Of a DNA stretch of 64,000 bases, positions 12,672 through 23,557 are shown piece by piece. Position 1 is the first letter of the stretch; every line of letters starts with the position of its first letter. The position numbers and the translations under genes were made by a program. The stretch is from Punica granatum. Taxonomy: Eukaryota; Streptophyta; Magnoliopsida; Myrtales; Lythraceae. The DNA is taken from positions 11,702,001 to 11,766,000 of the forward strand of contig NC_045131.1 in assembly GCF_007655135.1 (NCBI RefSeq), given 5' to 3'. Below the pieces are notes generated by a model that saw only the letters and a program-made list of their open reading frames with translations, made no database searches and was not told where the DNA came from.

Positions 12672-13593
12672 GGGCAAATTACTAAAAAACTTAAATCTTG
12701 TAAAACGTCTCAGTTTTGTCCTAAATTTTACTTTGTAATAAAAAAAACTACATGTTTTGATAATCGTATCAGATTTGGCTTCTGTTACTATTCCGTTAAG
12801 ATTTCCGTCTATTTGCCTATGTGGATTTGACTCACCAAATTTGCACATCATTTGATCATATTCTCTTTTCTTACAAAAATAACCTAAATTTTCATAAAAG
12901 TCTCGATTTTGTTCTAGATTTTGATTTGTAATTTTAAAAAAATACATGTTAGCACCTCGTTTTGGTCCACCTAGAGAGAACATCAACTGTATTCCTGACT
13001 ATAACTCGAAAACTATTACAGAAAAAGACCCAGCAAACCTCGAATTACTATTCACAGCCGGATCAACCATGTCAACCAAACGACCTCGGGAGCGATGCAC
13101 GGAGGATCACAGCACAAGGAAAATTCGAAATCAACAACCTAGCATGATCACAAAGAGGAGGGGCAAAATCATCATTTCTGTAATCCATCGATGGGAAATA
13201 ACACGGCTGTGAATAGTAACTCGGGGTTTGCTAGGTCTTCTTTTGTAATAGTTTCCGGATTGTAGTCAAGAATGTTGTTGATGTTCTCTCCTGGAGCTAG
13301 TGGACCAAAACGAAGCCCTGACATATATTCTTTTAAAATTACAAATCAAAATCTATAATAAAACTGAGACTTTTATGAAACTTAGATTATTTTTGTAAAG
13401 AAAATAGAAGATGTGCAAATTTAGTGAGTCACATAAAGTCCACGTAGGCAAATAGACGAAAATCTTAACGGAATAGTAACGGATGTCAACTTTGAAATGA
13501 TTATCAAAACATGTAGTTTTTTTTATTACAAAGTAAAATTTATAACAAAACTAAGACATTTTACAAAATTTAGGTTTTTTTTGTGATTTACCC
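12672..13593. mobile_element. Large Mutator-like foldback, near-continuous hairpin
   Basis: The 9-bp repeat ATTAAATAA lies at 12663-12671 and 13594-13602. The left arm (12672 to about 13056) pairs by eye along almost its full length with the right arm (about 13207-13593), leaving a loop of about 150 bases. Each arm holds two related copies of the TCTCAGTTTTGTCC phrase, one at the outer end and one about 230 bp further in, followed by a GC-richer block containing CGTTTTGGTCCA. The open frames at 12648-12986 and 12946-13212 are by-products of the arms and the loop. A read-through transcript would fold into a long double-stranded RNA. Confidence 0.85.
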
Positions 13594-13602
13594 ATTAAAT
13601 AA

Positions 13603-14198
13603 ATACACAATCCATAGTAATTTGAGACCGTTAGTTGAAAATATTCTTGACCATTCAAAATTAGTCTAATTTTATTGATTAATTATCATATGAAATTTAA
13701 AATTAACATCGAGAATATATTATTGTGTTAAAAAGTAAATATATTTTTCAAAAAATCAAACTAATTGTTATAAGAAATTATATATATAGGCTATATTGAA
13801 ACGAACATATATATATATATATATATGCAATCAAATGATATAAACACTTCAAAGAAATTAATTGATTATATATATATATATTATTAAAAAAATGATTCTA
13901 TAAAGGAAAAATTCATGACATAGAGTAAGAATTTAACTCACAAATAAAGTAAAAATTAAAATTAAAATAAGAATCTCTTAAACAATGTTCTAAAAAGGAC
14001 GAAACAAATTTTTATCTGAATTACAAAACTTAATATATTCGACAGATATATAGTAACATCCCTTTCCTTAAAAAATGTGAGATGTTTTCAATACTTTCTA
14101 AATTCCAATTATACCCTTGCCCCTCTCTCACTGAGGAACGTCACTCTTCCTCACTCCCACTTCATGTCCTTGGCTGCTTCCTCATCAGTCATCACGCC
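13603..14198. other. AT-rich intergenic DNA, no gene recognised
   Basis: This stretch contains (TA)n tracts near 13808-13826 and 13867-13880. The 14077-14262 open frame runs into the next transposon and is not supported. Confidence 0.45.
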
Positions 14199-14206
14199 CT
14201 TCCGCC

Positions 14207-14391
14207 CAGGGGCGGAGCCAGTTAATTTGCAAGGGGAGGCAATTACCCCTCCTGAACTTTGAATTTTTTAAAAATTTTGTTTCAAAATTATATAAAATTA
14301 GTATTTTGTCCCCTGAAAAAAAATATTTATGTATTATTTATATCAAGTAACATTTTTGCTCCCCTGGTTGAAAATCCTGACTCCGCCCCTG
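14207..14391. mobile_element. hAT-like MITE, 185 bp
   Basis: The ends are CAGGGGCGGAGCCAG on the left and the near inverted CTGACTCCGCCCCTG on the right. The 8-bp direct repeat CTTCCGCC flanks it at 14199-14206 and 14392-14399. This end sequence and the 8-bp duplication are typical of plant hAT MITEs. Confidence 0.88.
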
Positions 14392-14399
14392 CTTCCGCC

Positions 14400-15551
14400 T
14401 CTCGCCTTTGGTTTTTTAACGGTCGTCACTTTCCGCCCCGGTCTCAGCACTACACTCCAACCCCGCTGGTTGGCCCCGCTGTAGCGGTAGCCACCATCCC
14501 ATTTGCAGCACCGTCCCCACCCCCTAGAACCAACCCCTGCCTACAACAGCCGCTTTTTCTCCCCTTTGACGAATAATTCCCCACGGCCACCCCCGCGTAC
14601 TCGTCACAACCATTCGCACTGTTTTAAGTATTGTAACACCAAACAAGTTCCCATTTTGTCCACGTTGAATAAGTTGACCTGTCATTGTTATGGACTTCAG
14701 GTGACATCAGTTTATGCCCATCATTTTCATTTGTTTGATTTGATAATATCGGTACCATCATCTCTGATCTTCTGTTGATATATGATCTTTTCTTTGGCAT
14801 TTTTATTGGATATCTGCTACTCTGCAGTTTCTGATGCCTTGCATTGGTGAAACGTTGTCCATTGGACCCTGGCTTCTCTGCCCACGGGGCCACAGCATGT
14901 TCGATGTAATGTTCCCTTAATTGGTATGCTTAGATTTTGAAAACATTGTCCGTTGGTTGGTCTTGTGAAGCCAAAAAAAAAAAAAAAAAACAAAGAAAGA
15001 AAAACAGAGAATCATACACTGGTTATCGATTGTCATAGAGTTTACATGGGGTTTACTCTCCTTGTATGTTGGTTTAAAGCAATTTTATGATCCAAATCTA
15101 AGTGTTTAAGTTGATTCTATATGCTCAATAATCCAATTTTGTAAGATACTTTGCATAATAATGATTAATGAATGACAGAAAAATCCAATGCAACCATTGC
15201 AACAGTGTGAATGGTTGTGATGAGTATGGGACGGGAGGCCTTGTGGAATTATTTTCATTATAATGATTATTAAATGGTAAAAAAAATCCAATGCAACATT
15301 TGCAGCAGTTGATGATCTTTGCCATTTTTTGTCTTTTTTCTTTTTTCCCTTTTGTTATAATGCGCTCTTGCTGTTGGCCGTAGATCTATTGGCATGGCCA
15401 TAATAGTTTTTCATCAAGTCTAGCTGTTATTATTTGTTATATTTTTTAATCTTGTAAGGGGCCTTTGGATTTGCTTATGGCAAGTGATATCTACTCTAGG
15501 ATTACTCTGTCTGTAAACAGATACTACTGAAGAAGGACCATTCGCTCAAAG
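14400..15551. other. Intergenic, GC-richer at its left end
   Basis: Open frames at 14503-14893 overlap on both strands and match no family. The stretch may be the 5' side of the possible decayed gene that follows. Two related segments of about 60 bp lie at 15160-15200 and 15260-15305 (shared phrase AAAAATCCAATGCAAC). Confidence 0.4.
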
Positions 15552-16135
15552 ATGAGGAGCTCCAATTCTTCCATTCTCTCGGGGGTTGAACTATAAAGTG
15601 GAAATTTTCGATGTCACCGGGTATCGAAGGAAGCAGTGCTCAGTTCTAAGTCCTCTCGGGGCACCCATAAGGCAGAAAAATTTAAGGAAAGGAAATCCCT
15701 GAAATCAGGTAAAGCGAGGAAACTTTATTCGATGTGAAATCTGCATTTCAAGTCCAGTTGAGAATTTTTAATTTATGTGTTTTTAGTTGTTTTATGCTTT
15801 TCGCTGATTGCCTTCACTGATCGTGCATTCAGGTCATAACCGGTTCGAGGCTGGTGAACCTTTCTCTACTCGTAATCTGCAGTTCAGTATGACAATATGT
15901 GATTCTCATCATGCATACATGGTGGATGTTTGGACTCTTTGTTTATTAGAGAGGAATAAGAAGTGAGTGAATTAAACTAGCTTGTTTTAATTATATTCCT
16001 TGTTCCACAGCGAGTTCAATGGTGTCCATTTCTTTGGTAGCAAAACACCACGAAGAATTTAGCGATATCAACCAGACTTCTTGGAAAGCGTTCAAGGACA
16101 CTATGAGATCCTTCAGGAAAGCTGTAGTTGGCTAA
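15552..16135 (+). pseudogene. Possible decayed multi-exon gene, unrecognised
   Basis: An ATG at 15552 opens a frame with an in-frame TAA at 15594. Beyond it the frame continues as a lysine- and serine-rich segment (CHRVSKEAVLSSKSSRGTHK) to a GTAAAG donor at 15709. A polypyrimidine-rich stretch with CAG at 15830-15832 would continue the same frame through a block reading HNRFEAGEPFSTRNLQFSMT, then a TGA at about 15964. After an acceptor at about 16010 another frame reads AKHHEEFSDINQTSWKAFK and ends at TAA 16135. Splice phase is kept between the first two parts, which suggests a once-real gene. I do not recognise the product. The word order is faintly like plant REM-type B3 proteins, but I would not name it on that. 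Confidence 0.3.
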
Positions 16136-17640
16136 AATAAGGTTTGAGGTTCGTCCTTGCACTCATTTTACCATATGTGATCGTGTCGCGAGTATTGTAT
16201 ATGCAACGGGCTCAAGATTGGAGACATCTGCATGTTTGACCTATTACCGAGCGATAAAGAATCCAATAATCTGCTCATAGCTGTTTGTAAAGCGAAGTTT
16301 TAGAGCAATTTTGGCGCAGTTCATTATCAGTGAGTGAGGTAGTAATCACTGAAAGGTCTCATAGCAGTAAGAAAAAGTTACCCGATGATAGGTTTGTTAC
16401 CATTTGGTTCCTCGTACCACTCATTATTAATAATTTTTTTTTCGTTTTTCTTTCCTCATCCCTTTCTTCATGTTGAGTGATGGATCGTGTTTCTGTACGG
16501 GATTCCAAGCTGGTTCATGAAAGGCTTGTCTGTCATGTTTTAAACTTTCATAGAATAAAATATATTATGTACTGTGTGTCAAAAGAAGTTGCTTGCAAAT
16601 GCGAATCGTGAAATGTACACACTTACAGTGTAAGTGCATGATGGAAGAATTTAATCCTAGGGAGTGCATGCGAATATTCCGAAAATCATAGGGTGTGGCA
16701 GATCTTAAGTGAATTTGAGTTTATCCTTCTCCCTGCCTTGTTTAGTTGGGCTCCTTTTGATTCAATAGAAGGGATGCCCCCAATGCAGTCGAATCATGCA
16801 CATTTTTTAGCTTTTTTTATTTATTGAACACGAGTAGCTTGTTTGGAGATTTCGTTGGCGGTAAAATCATTTCAGTATATGATAGACATTATAACTCTAT
16901 GGTGCATTTAAGTGACTTTTGTGTCAATTTCATCACGTTATTGCTGCAATTTCTTGCCTTTACTTGGTCTGTCTCTTCAAGTTTAAAGGAAAACCAGAAC
17001 TCCCATTATTTAGTGACTTTACTCTATATTTAACACGTTTGATCACAATCATCCTAACCAAATGCTTAATTTTGATAGCATGTCTTTTCTTGGTAGAGTA
17101 AATTCCACAAGTCTGTCTTATAAGTTACTGAGATGAGAGATGGTTGAATTCTACAAAAATATTCTCTATGCACATGTTGGAAGAAATTGCATAGTATAAA
17201 TGGAGATCACTTGACTTTTGTAGCTTATGAATATCTATGCTTTTATTATTCTTAAGAAATTGTTTTTTACTTTATAAAATTCAAGTATATGTTATATAGT
17301 TTGGCTCACACGTCAGGGAGAGTCCTCTTCTTGTTCTAAAGGAAAATAAGAGACAAATACTATTTTCATTGCTTGCCTCCCAATGTGAATAAGCTACATA
17401 TAACCACATGGAATGAGATTCCTCATGCTTCATTAGAGATTGTGAATTTCATTTTAAGGAATTGGACCTCATTGGTTGGAGTTGGAGAGACATTTTATAT
17501 CTCATGAAGAATGAACCTTATTGTTCCTTCGGTGCAAGAGTTTTGTTTATATGATTCTCCTTAGCTTCTTGTCTCTTCTTGAAATAATTTTGCACTAATT
17601 TACCCTCTATATGGGGTATCTATCTATTGCTTCTTCAGTG
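16136..17640. other. Intergenic, no gene recognised
   Basis: Two overlapping frames of 60-69 codons at 16824-17101 look like chance. I see no transposon ends. Confidence 0.45.
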
Positions 17641-18546
17641 CATATATTTTGTTTTTTCACATCATATATAACTAATTTGGACCCTTAAATTCCCTTGAAT
17701 ATAATTTGAACCGTCCATTTTTTTAAGTTTTAAAATTTCAAAAACACTCCCGAAAAATCACGATTTGGTCCATTTGCTATATAAAAAGTGATATTTGTCT
17801 ATGATTCTTTTCCTTAGTCTTCAATCCCATCATAAATCAGAATTGATGACGTGGATTCTTATTATTGCATCACGTGTAATATTAAACCAAACCGATTAAG
17901 TAGATCGGTTTATGAGAAGCTCAATCAAACAGTTTAATAAAATGGTTGTTCACTCTCTCAACCATATAGTTTAATCGCAACTAGAGAAGAGGGAGCAAGT
18001 AACCTCCAGGTCACAATAGCACTCCGTAAGATCATCATTATACGTAATTGCTTGTAAACTAAACTAAACTTGTTTTGCATGAATGTCAGAATGCGTGCAT
18101 ATTAACATGATCGAGGATTGGTTAACACGGAACGTTTCGAGCCATAAATTTGTACTATGCGGAAAATCTAAAACATGTATTGTTGAATAATAATAATTTC
18201 TTTCAAGGTGATTGTGGGACGACCAGAGGAAGAGGAGGGGCGAGTGGACTGAGCTGGACCAAGGCAAGGAAAATAAAAATCATTGAATTTGACATGCCGA
18301 GAATTGCTCTCCGATCTCGATCTCCTCTTCATTAATTTCTTCTTTCTTTTGGTTTTTCTTTTTCCTGGGCGGAGTGTAATTACTAAGTCATGATTTGTAA
18401 TTCTATTGAAGATTTGTGGAATGAAAATAGGAAAGTAAAGAATAGAAATACTTAAAAAAATTATGTAAAATGGACCGTCCATATTAAATGAGAGGATCTA
18501 AGGGTTCATATTGATTTTGTACGATGTGAAAAAAACTAAAATTATG
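17641..18546. mobile_element. Unclassified element with about 80-bp inverted ends
   Basis: The left end (17641-17730) aligns with the inverse of the right end (18465-18546). Shared phrases include TTTTTTCACATC, GACCCTTA and ACCGTCCATTTT. I could not find a clean target duplication, so the edges are approximate. The overlapping frames at 18064-18482 lie inside and match no transposase. Confidence 0.6.
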
Positions 18547-18688
18547 TTCCATAGAATTTGGGATCTATCTATCTATCTATTCATACATTAAAAAAAAAAC
18601 CGCATTGTTTTCATATTTTCTTAGGTTTCCTAAATAGCCTCTCAATTTTCCCCGAAACTCCTCAATATACATAATATTATGAGTATAA

Positions 18689-18969
18689 TACCACTGTCGC
18701 CACTCACTTATTCATTAGCCGCCGTTTTTACCCTCAATATATTTTTGCCACCAATTAGCCCCAAACGTTGGCATTCCGTCTACCATTTATACCCTTCCGT
18801 TAACTTCCGTGACGGAAAATTCATGGACGGCGTTACCTTTTCCGTCACTGTTCCGTTACGGAAGGGTATAAATGGTAGATGGAATGCCAACGTTTGGGGT
18901 TAATTGGTGGCAAAAATATGTCAGGGGCAAAAACAGTGACTAATGAATAAGTGGATGGCGACAATGGTA
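18689..18969. mobile_element. Foldback MITE, about 280 bp
   Basis: The two halves pair almost completely. TACCACTGTCGCC at the left end matches the inverse of the right end (TACCATTGTCGCC), and both arms carry CCCCAAACGTTGGCATTCC. The centre contains TTCCGTTAACTTCCGTGACG-like words. The flanks suggest at most a TA duplication. The open frame at 18679-18903 lies in the arms and is not a gene. Confidence 0.8.
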
Positions 18970-19442
18970 ATCTACTCTAATAATATCTTTCTATTCACAA
19001 TCGTTAATCTCAAGACCATCATGCTTGCTCACAACAGTTAATGTGAGCCACTTTCACCTAACAGCCCTGCACCGAAGCCATATACTTCCAGCCATCCAAT
19101 CCGTGTGTTAATGTCCAGCCTATAAGTCATGCCATGCTAGGATCCTTCCTTGGGTTGTTGCATCCTCTTATTCGAAGAATATAATTGACCTGCTGTATGC
19201 TTGTGCTCTTAAGCTCAGTTATCGCCTCGATCATCTGCTTTTCCTTCTCCCTCAGATATGCCCATGCGCCTTTACTTCTCTCTCTCAGTGTGATTTGATC
19301 ATCTACCTCTCTGTTGAGCATCTTCCTTTTCCCTCATTTGTAATACGATTACGTATTCTCTTTGAGTAGCTACAAATTGCACTTATGGGAAAGCCTCTTC
19401 GAAAAGTTAGAAAATCCTCTATCAAAAGAGGATGTAGCACCT
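18970..19442. other. Intergenic, no gene recognised
   Basis: A minus-strand frame of 64 codons at 19127-19321 is rich in Glu, Lys and Arg and has no known motif. I leave it unassigned. Confidence 0.4.
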
Positions 19443-19566
19443 GATAACTAAAAGATTACAAATTCGATATTCAATTGTACTATTCATGTCTCTTTATTTA
19501 CTATAAGATTTCTATTTTGTTGTACTAGATCCAAGTACTTAATTCCTTATAACCGTTAAAAAAAAA
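19443..19566. repeat. Dispersed repeat, SINE-like, copy 2
   Basis: This is the partner of 11138-11257. Shared phrases include AACTAAAAGATT/AACTAAGAGATT and ATAAGATTTCTATTT, with an A-rich end. Confidence 0.5.
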
Positions 19567-20171
19567 GGTTAGAAAATCCTCTTTGATCATCACTGCCTTT
19601 GACTCATAGAACTGGCACATCCAAATTTTCAATCCATAGTTTACTGCGCTTATTTATGACTCTGCAACACACATGTTGGTTCAGTATACTTCCATCGAGA
19701 TTCAGATGCTGGTGCTTTTCGCGACTGCTCGACTTTGGATTAATTTGTCTATAATTAAATCCATGTTTGTCCAAATTTTGTGCTCTCTACTTCTCTTTTT
19801 TGTTCATATGAAATTTGGTTGTTTATGGAAACAATATTATGTTTGTAAATATATTGGTTATAAATTAAAAAGATGCAGGTCAATTCACATTACTAAATAG
19901 ACATGCCACACAGTTTTAGCAATGAGTTAAAACAACAAGCCTTAGCACGTGCACCACACATGCTGTTACACTATTAACTTAAAAAATGACACATACTAAT
20001 TGAAATAATTAGTTTCAAATTAGTATTATAATTAATTTATATGTACAAGAAAAAGATAATTGAAGATTATTATTTAAAAATTAAAAATTATCATTATTTT
20101 TAATAAGAAAACTAGAGTTTTAAAATAAATAATTACAATAGTAAATGATATAGAGATATATGAAAATGAAT

Positions 20172-20202
20172 CCATGCAACGCACGGGAAAAAAAAAACTA
20201 GT
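20172..20202. mobile_element. Helitron-like 3' end
   Basis: A short near-palindrome (CCATGCAACGCACGGG) is followed after an A-run by CTAGT at 20198-20202. A GC hairpin a few bases before a CTAG end is the mark of Helitron 3' termini. The 5' end was not located. Confidence 0.5.
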
Positions 20203-20456
20203 CACTGTATTATTTATATTAATGCACTTTTTATTAATTTATGACAATTATTATATATTGTAAAATGACTGCAAATAATAGTAAATTTGCATAATTAATG
20301 CAGTCAAAGGAAAATATAAATATATAATATAATTATATATTTATATCTATATATAATTCAGTTAACTTAAATAGCAACTAATATCCCCTAATAAATGCAA
20401 TAACTAGTCTAAAATTATATAATGCACATAGCAAATAAATTTTTAATTGGATTACG

Positions 20457-20935
20457 ATATAATTTCTTCTGCAAAATAATTAAATGTTCACGTATATTGC
20501 GTTTAAATAAAATACCATATGCCATCAACTCTTTTATCTTGCAGTATTATAGAAAGACAAGAGTTAAACATTTTGAAATAAGGTTATCACGAAAAATAAT
20601 TTATTAAAATATTATGGAAGTGAAGTTTTTGTCAGAAACTTCTCAATGAAATATCTATCGTAAATTCTTCTAATATATATTGAAATTAAATAACTATAAA
20701 AATTTTACTGTAAGATAATTAATTGATCATATATATTGCATTTAATAAAATATGATAAGCCCATTAACCCTATTAGCTTATGGTATTATAAAAAGATAAG
20801 AATTATATATTTTGAAATGAGGTCATCACAAAAAAGTGTTTTATGAAAATCATGTAAGTGAGGTTTGTTTAAGGTATTTTTGAATGAAATTTTTTTCATA
20901 AACTCATTTGATATTTTGAAATTAAATAATTATAT
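20457..20935. repeat. Diverged tandem duplication, about 239-bp period
   Basis: The segment from about 20457 to 20695 aligns with about 20696 to 20935. Shared phrases include TATATTGC at 20493 and 20732, then TTTTGAAAT..GGT.ATCAC about 80 bp later, and a shared end ATTGAAATTAAATA/TTTGAAATTAAATA. The function is unknown; it is probably part of a Helitron-like element. Confidence 0.55.
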
Positions 20936-21570
20936 AATGCATACTAATTGAGGCTGTTAGTTATTATCTCACGTACCAAGCCATCTCAAAATTAGTCTAA
21001 TCTCATCTCCTATTATTTTATTGCAATATTTGAAATAAACTATTGGAAATTCTTTTTTTTTATAAGCAACTTTTGTTTATCACAAAAATATAAATAAATA
21101 ATGTAATTCTGAAAATGAGACGGTGCAATTGCAAGAGTTAGAATACTAAACTAAATAATCAATTTTTATATTTAGTTCTTTCAAAAAGATTATCTCAAGC
21201 CACTAATTTTATAAACTAAATATAAAAGTTTATCGCAAAAAACTAATTCTTTGAATTTATAATCATAAAAAAATAAAAATTAATATTTGACTATAAGGAT
21301 ATTAAAAAATACTTTGTTACTAGAAAAGAAAAAAAAGGAGTAAACTATGTATGAACTGATTTTTGTGACAAATCTTTGTAATATTGCATTAATGGTTAAA
21401 TAGATAACATAACAAATATTAAAAAGACAATTAGCGGCAAGATGATCATTGAATCATCCGAAAAATTTTATTGATTACTGTTTCGAATTTGAAATAAGAA
21501 AATATTGTTTCTAGTTTGAGGCATGTAATTATATGAGGATAATGAAAAGTATAAGATAACGAACATGTAC

Positions 21571-21597
21571 AACGCACAGGACAAAATATATACTAGT
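21571..21597. mobile_element. Helitron-like 3' end
   Basis: The phrase ACATGTACAACGCACAGG is followed by CTAGT at 21593-21597 and then T. It resembles the end at 20172-20202 but the hairpin is weaker. The 5' end is unknown. Confidence 0.4.
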
Positions 21598-21915
21598 TTG
21601 TTCCATATTTTGCATTACTTCTTACATCTAACATGCGCAGCAAAGATGAGGCAAGCATGTGCAATCTGAACCAGCAATGCTCAGTTTCCTTCTCTATTAA
21701 TCATAAGTAATACGGTAGAACAAAATATGAAATCGAACCGATTTTTTCCAAGTCAATATATTCCTTTAAAGCAAATAACAGTGAGTCAATTTGGTTTGCA
21801 CTTCTTCAGAAACGCGGAGCGGACCACCCCGGCCCGTGCCCCTCTTCGGTCGTCTCCCTTACCTTTTAACTAGCCATACCGTCTCGGGTCAGGACCCTTT
21901 AGCTCCCCTCTCCCC

Positions 21916-23557
21916 ATGAAGACGCCGTTAAAACGGAATTTCCTCCTTACCGTCCCGCGGACTCCTTGGCGCCAAAGCATAATAACGTCCCGTTACCACA
22001 CCAGAGCCCAATCCGTTAGACAGCTTATCACAAGCTGCAGGGACCTCTCCTCTGCAGTCTCAACCCACTCTCACATCTTGAAGTCCGGATTCTTAAATGA
22101 CACTCTCACCGCTAATCACCTCATCAACTGCTATGTCCGGCTCCGCACCATCGAATATGCGCACCGACTATTCGACGAAATGCCCGACCCGAATGTCGTG
22201 TCGTGGACTTCCCTCATGGCAGGCTACACCGCTGTGGGCCAGCCCGATAAGGCCTTGCAGCTTTATGCTGAGATATACCGAGGTGCTGTGGTTCCGAACG
22301 ACTTCACTCTCACGACGGCGGTGAATGCCTGCTCGGTTCTTGCCGAGCTCGAGATGGGCCGAAGTATCCATGCCCATGTCGAGGTTTTGGATCTACCAGA
22401 CAACCTTGTTGTCTACTCTGCCCTCGTGGATATGTATGGCAAATGCAATTGTGTCGACGAAGCTAGACGGGTTTTCAACTTGATGGGTTGCAGGAAGAAC
22501 GTCGTCTCCTGGACTTCGATGATCAGCGCATATGCCCAGAATGCCCGGGCACATGAGGCGCTTGGTCTTTTCAAGGAATTTACTGAAAGTTCAGCTCAGA
22601 ATTCGCCGAATCATTTTATGTTAACTAGTGTAATCAGTGCCTGTGCAAGCCTTGGCACGTTATCTTCAGGGAAAGCTGCTCATGGGGCTGTGATTCGTTT
22701 GGGAAGCGACACGAATGATGTCGTTGCAAGCGCCCTCGTGGACATGTACTCGAAGTGTGGTTGTTTTAGTTACTCCAACAGAGTGTTCCGGAGAGTAGAG
22801 AATCCCTCTGTCATTGCCTACACTTCGATAATTATTGGGTCCGCTATGTATGGACTCGGGAAGTTGGCCCTGGAGCTCCTGGCTGAGATGGTGGCTAGGA
22901 ACTTGCAGCCAAACGATGTCACCTTTGTCGCGATCTTGCACGCTTGCAGCCACTCAGGGTTTGTTGACGAAGGCCTCGAGTGCTTGAACTCAATGCACTG
23001 GAAACACGGGGTGCTGCCAGACACCAGGCACTACACGTGCGTGGTTGACATGATGGGCAGGACAGGCAGGATTGACGAAGCCTACTGGTTAGTAAAATCT
23101 GTGAATGTAACGAGGCCGGAAGAAAGAGGTCTCTTGTGGGGTACGCTCCTGTCAACGAGCAGGCTCCTAGGGAGGGTAGACATTGCAGCCGAAGCCAGCA
23201 GGTGGATGATCAGAACCCAGCAGCAGGTCGGGCGCTTACGTGGCAATGTCCAATGCGTACTTGTCCGTAGGGGACTGGACCAATGCAGGCAGGGTCCGCA
23301 CACAGATGAAAAGAGCAGGGGTTAGGAAGGAGCCCGGCTGCAGCTGGGTTGAGATCAGTAACACGACACACACGTTCTATGCTGGGAACCTGAACTTCCC
23401 GATGAGCGGGGAGGTTGTGGGTCTGCTAAGAGAGATGGAAGCGAGGATGAGGGAGATGAAAAATGAGCCTGAGACTACATGGGAAATACACAATTGTAAG
23501 GGCTGCCCCATTCTCAGTTCAAGTGGCAGATCTGCAGAAGCAACAAATACATATTGA
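21916..23557 (+). CDS. PLS-type PPR protein, E subclass, frame broken by 1 bp
   Basis: PPR proteins of this class bind organelle RNA, and E-type members usually specify C-to-U editing sites. The gene has no intron. The first frame (21916-23325, 469 codons) has an Arg-rich N-terminus with no acidic residue in about the first 40, typical of an organelle target signal. At least nine P, L and S repeats follow from about residue 65 (for example NVVSWTSLMAGYTAVGQ and LVDMYGKCNCVDEARRVF). The E region starts near residue 400. The frame shifts at GGG 23230-23232; one G fewer gives GAYVAMSNAYLSVGDW and continues to 23557 through the E/E+ part RKEPGCSWVEI. The continuous protein would be about 546 residues and has no DYW domain. 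Family relatives include Arabidopsis At4g15720 (from memory, unchecked). It may be a pseudogene or an assembly error. Confidence 0.85.

Larger units (their letters stand above)
19567..21915. other. AT-rich intergenic DNA upstream of the PPR gene
   Basis: Apart from the Helitron-like ends and the tandem duplication listed separately, I see no gene. Frames at 19673-19900 and 20422-20607 are AT-driven. The last 100 bp before 21916 turn GC-richer and probably hold the PPR promoter and leader. No clear TATA box was picked out. Confidence 0.45.

Noticed and set aside
12648..13212. Frames of 88-112 codons
   Set aside because: They fall inside the arms and loop of the large foldback and follow from its inverted repeats.
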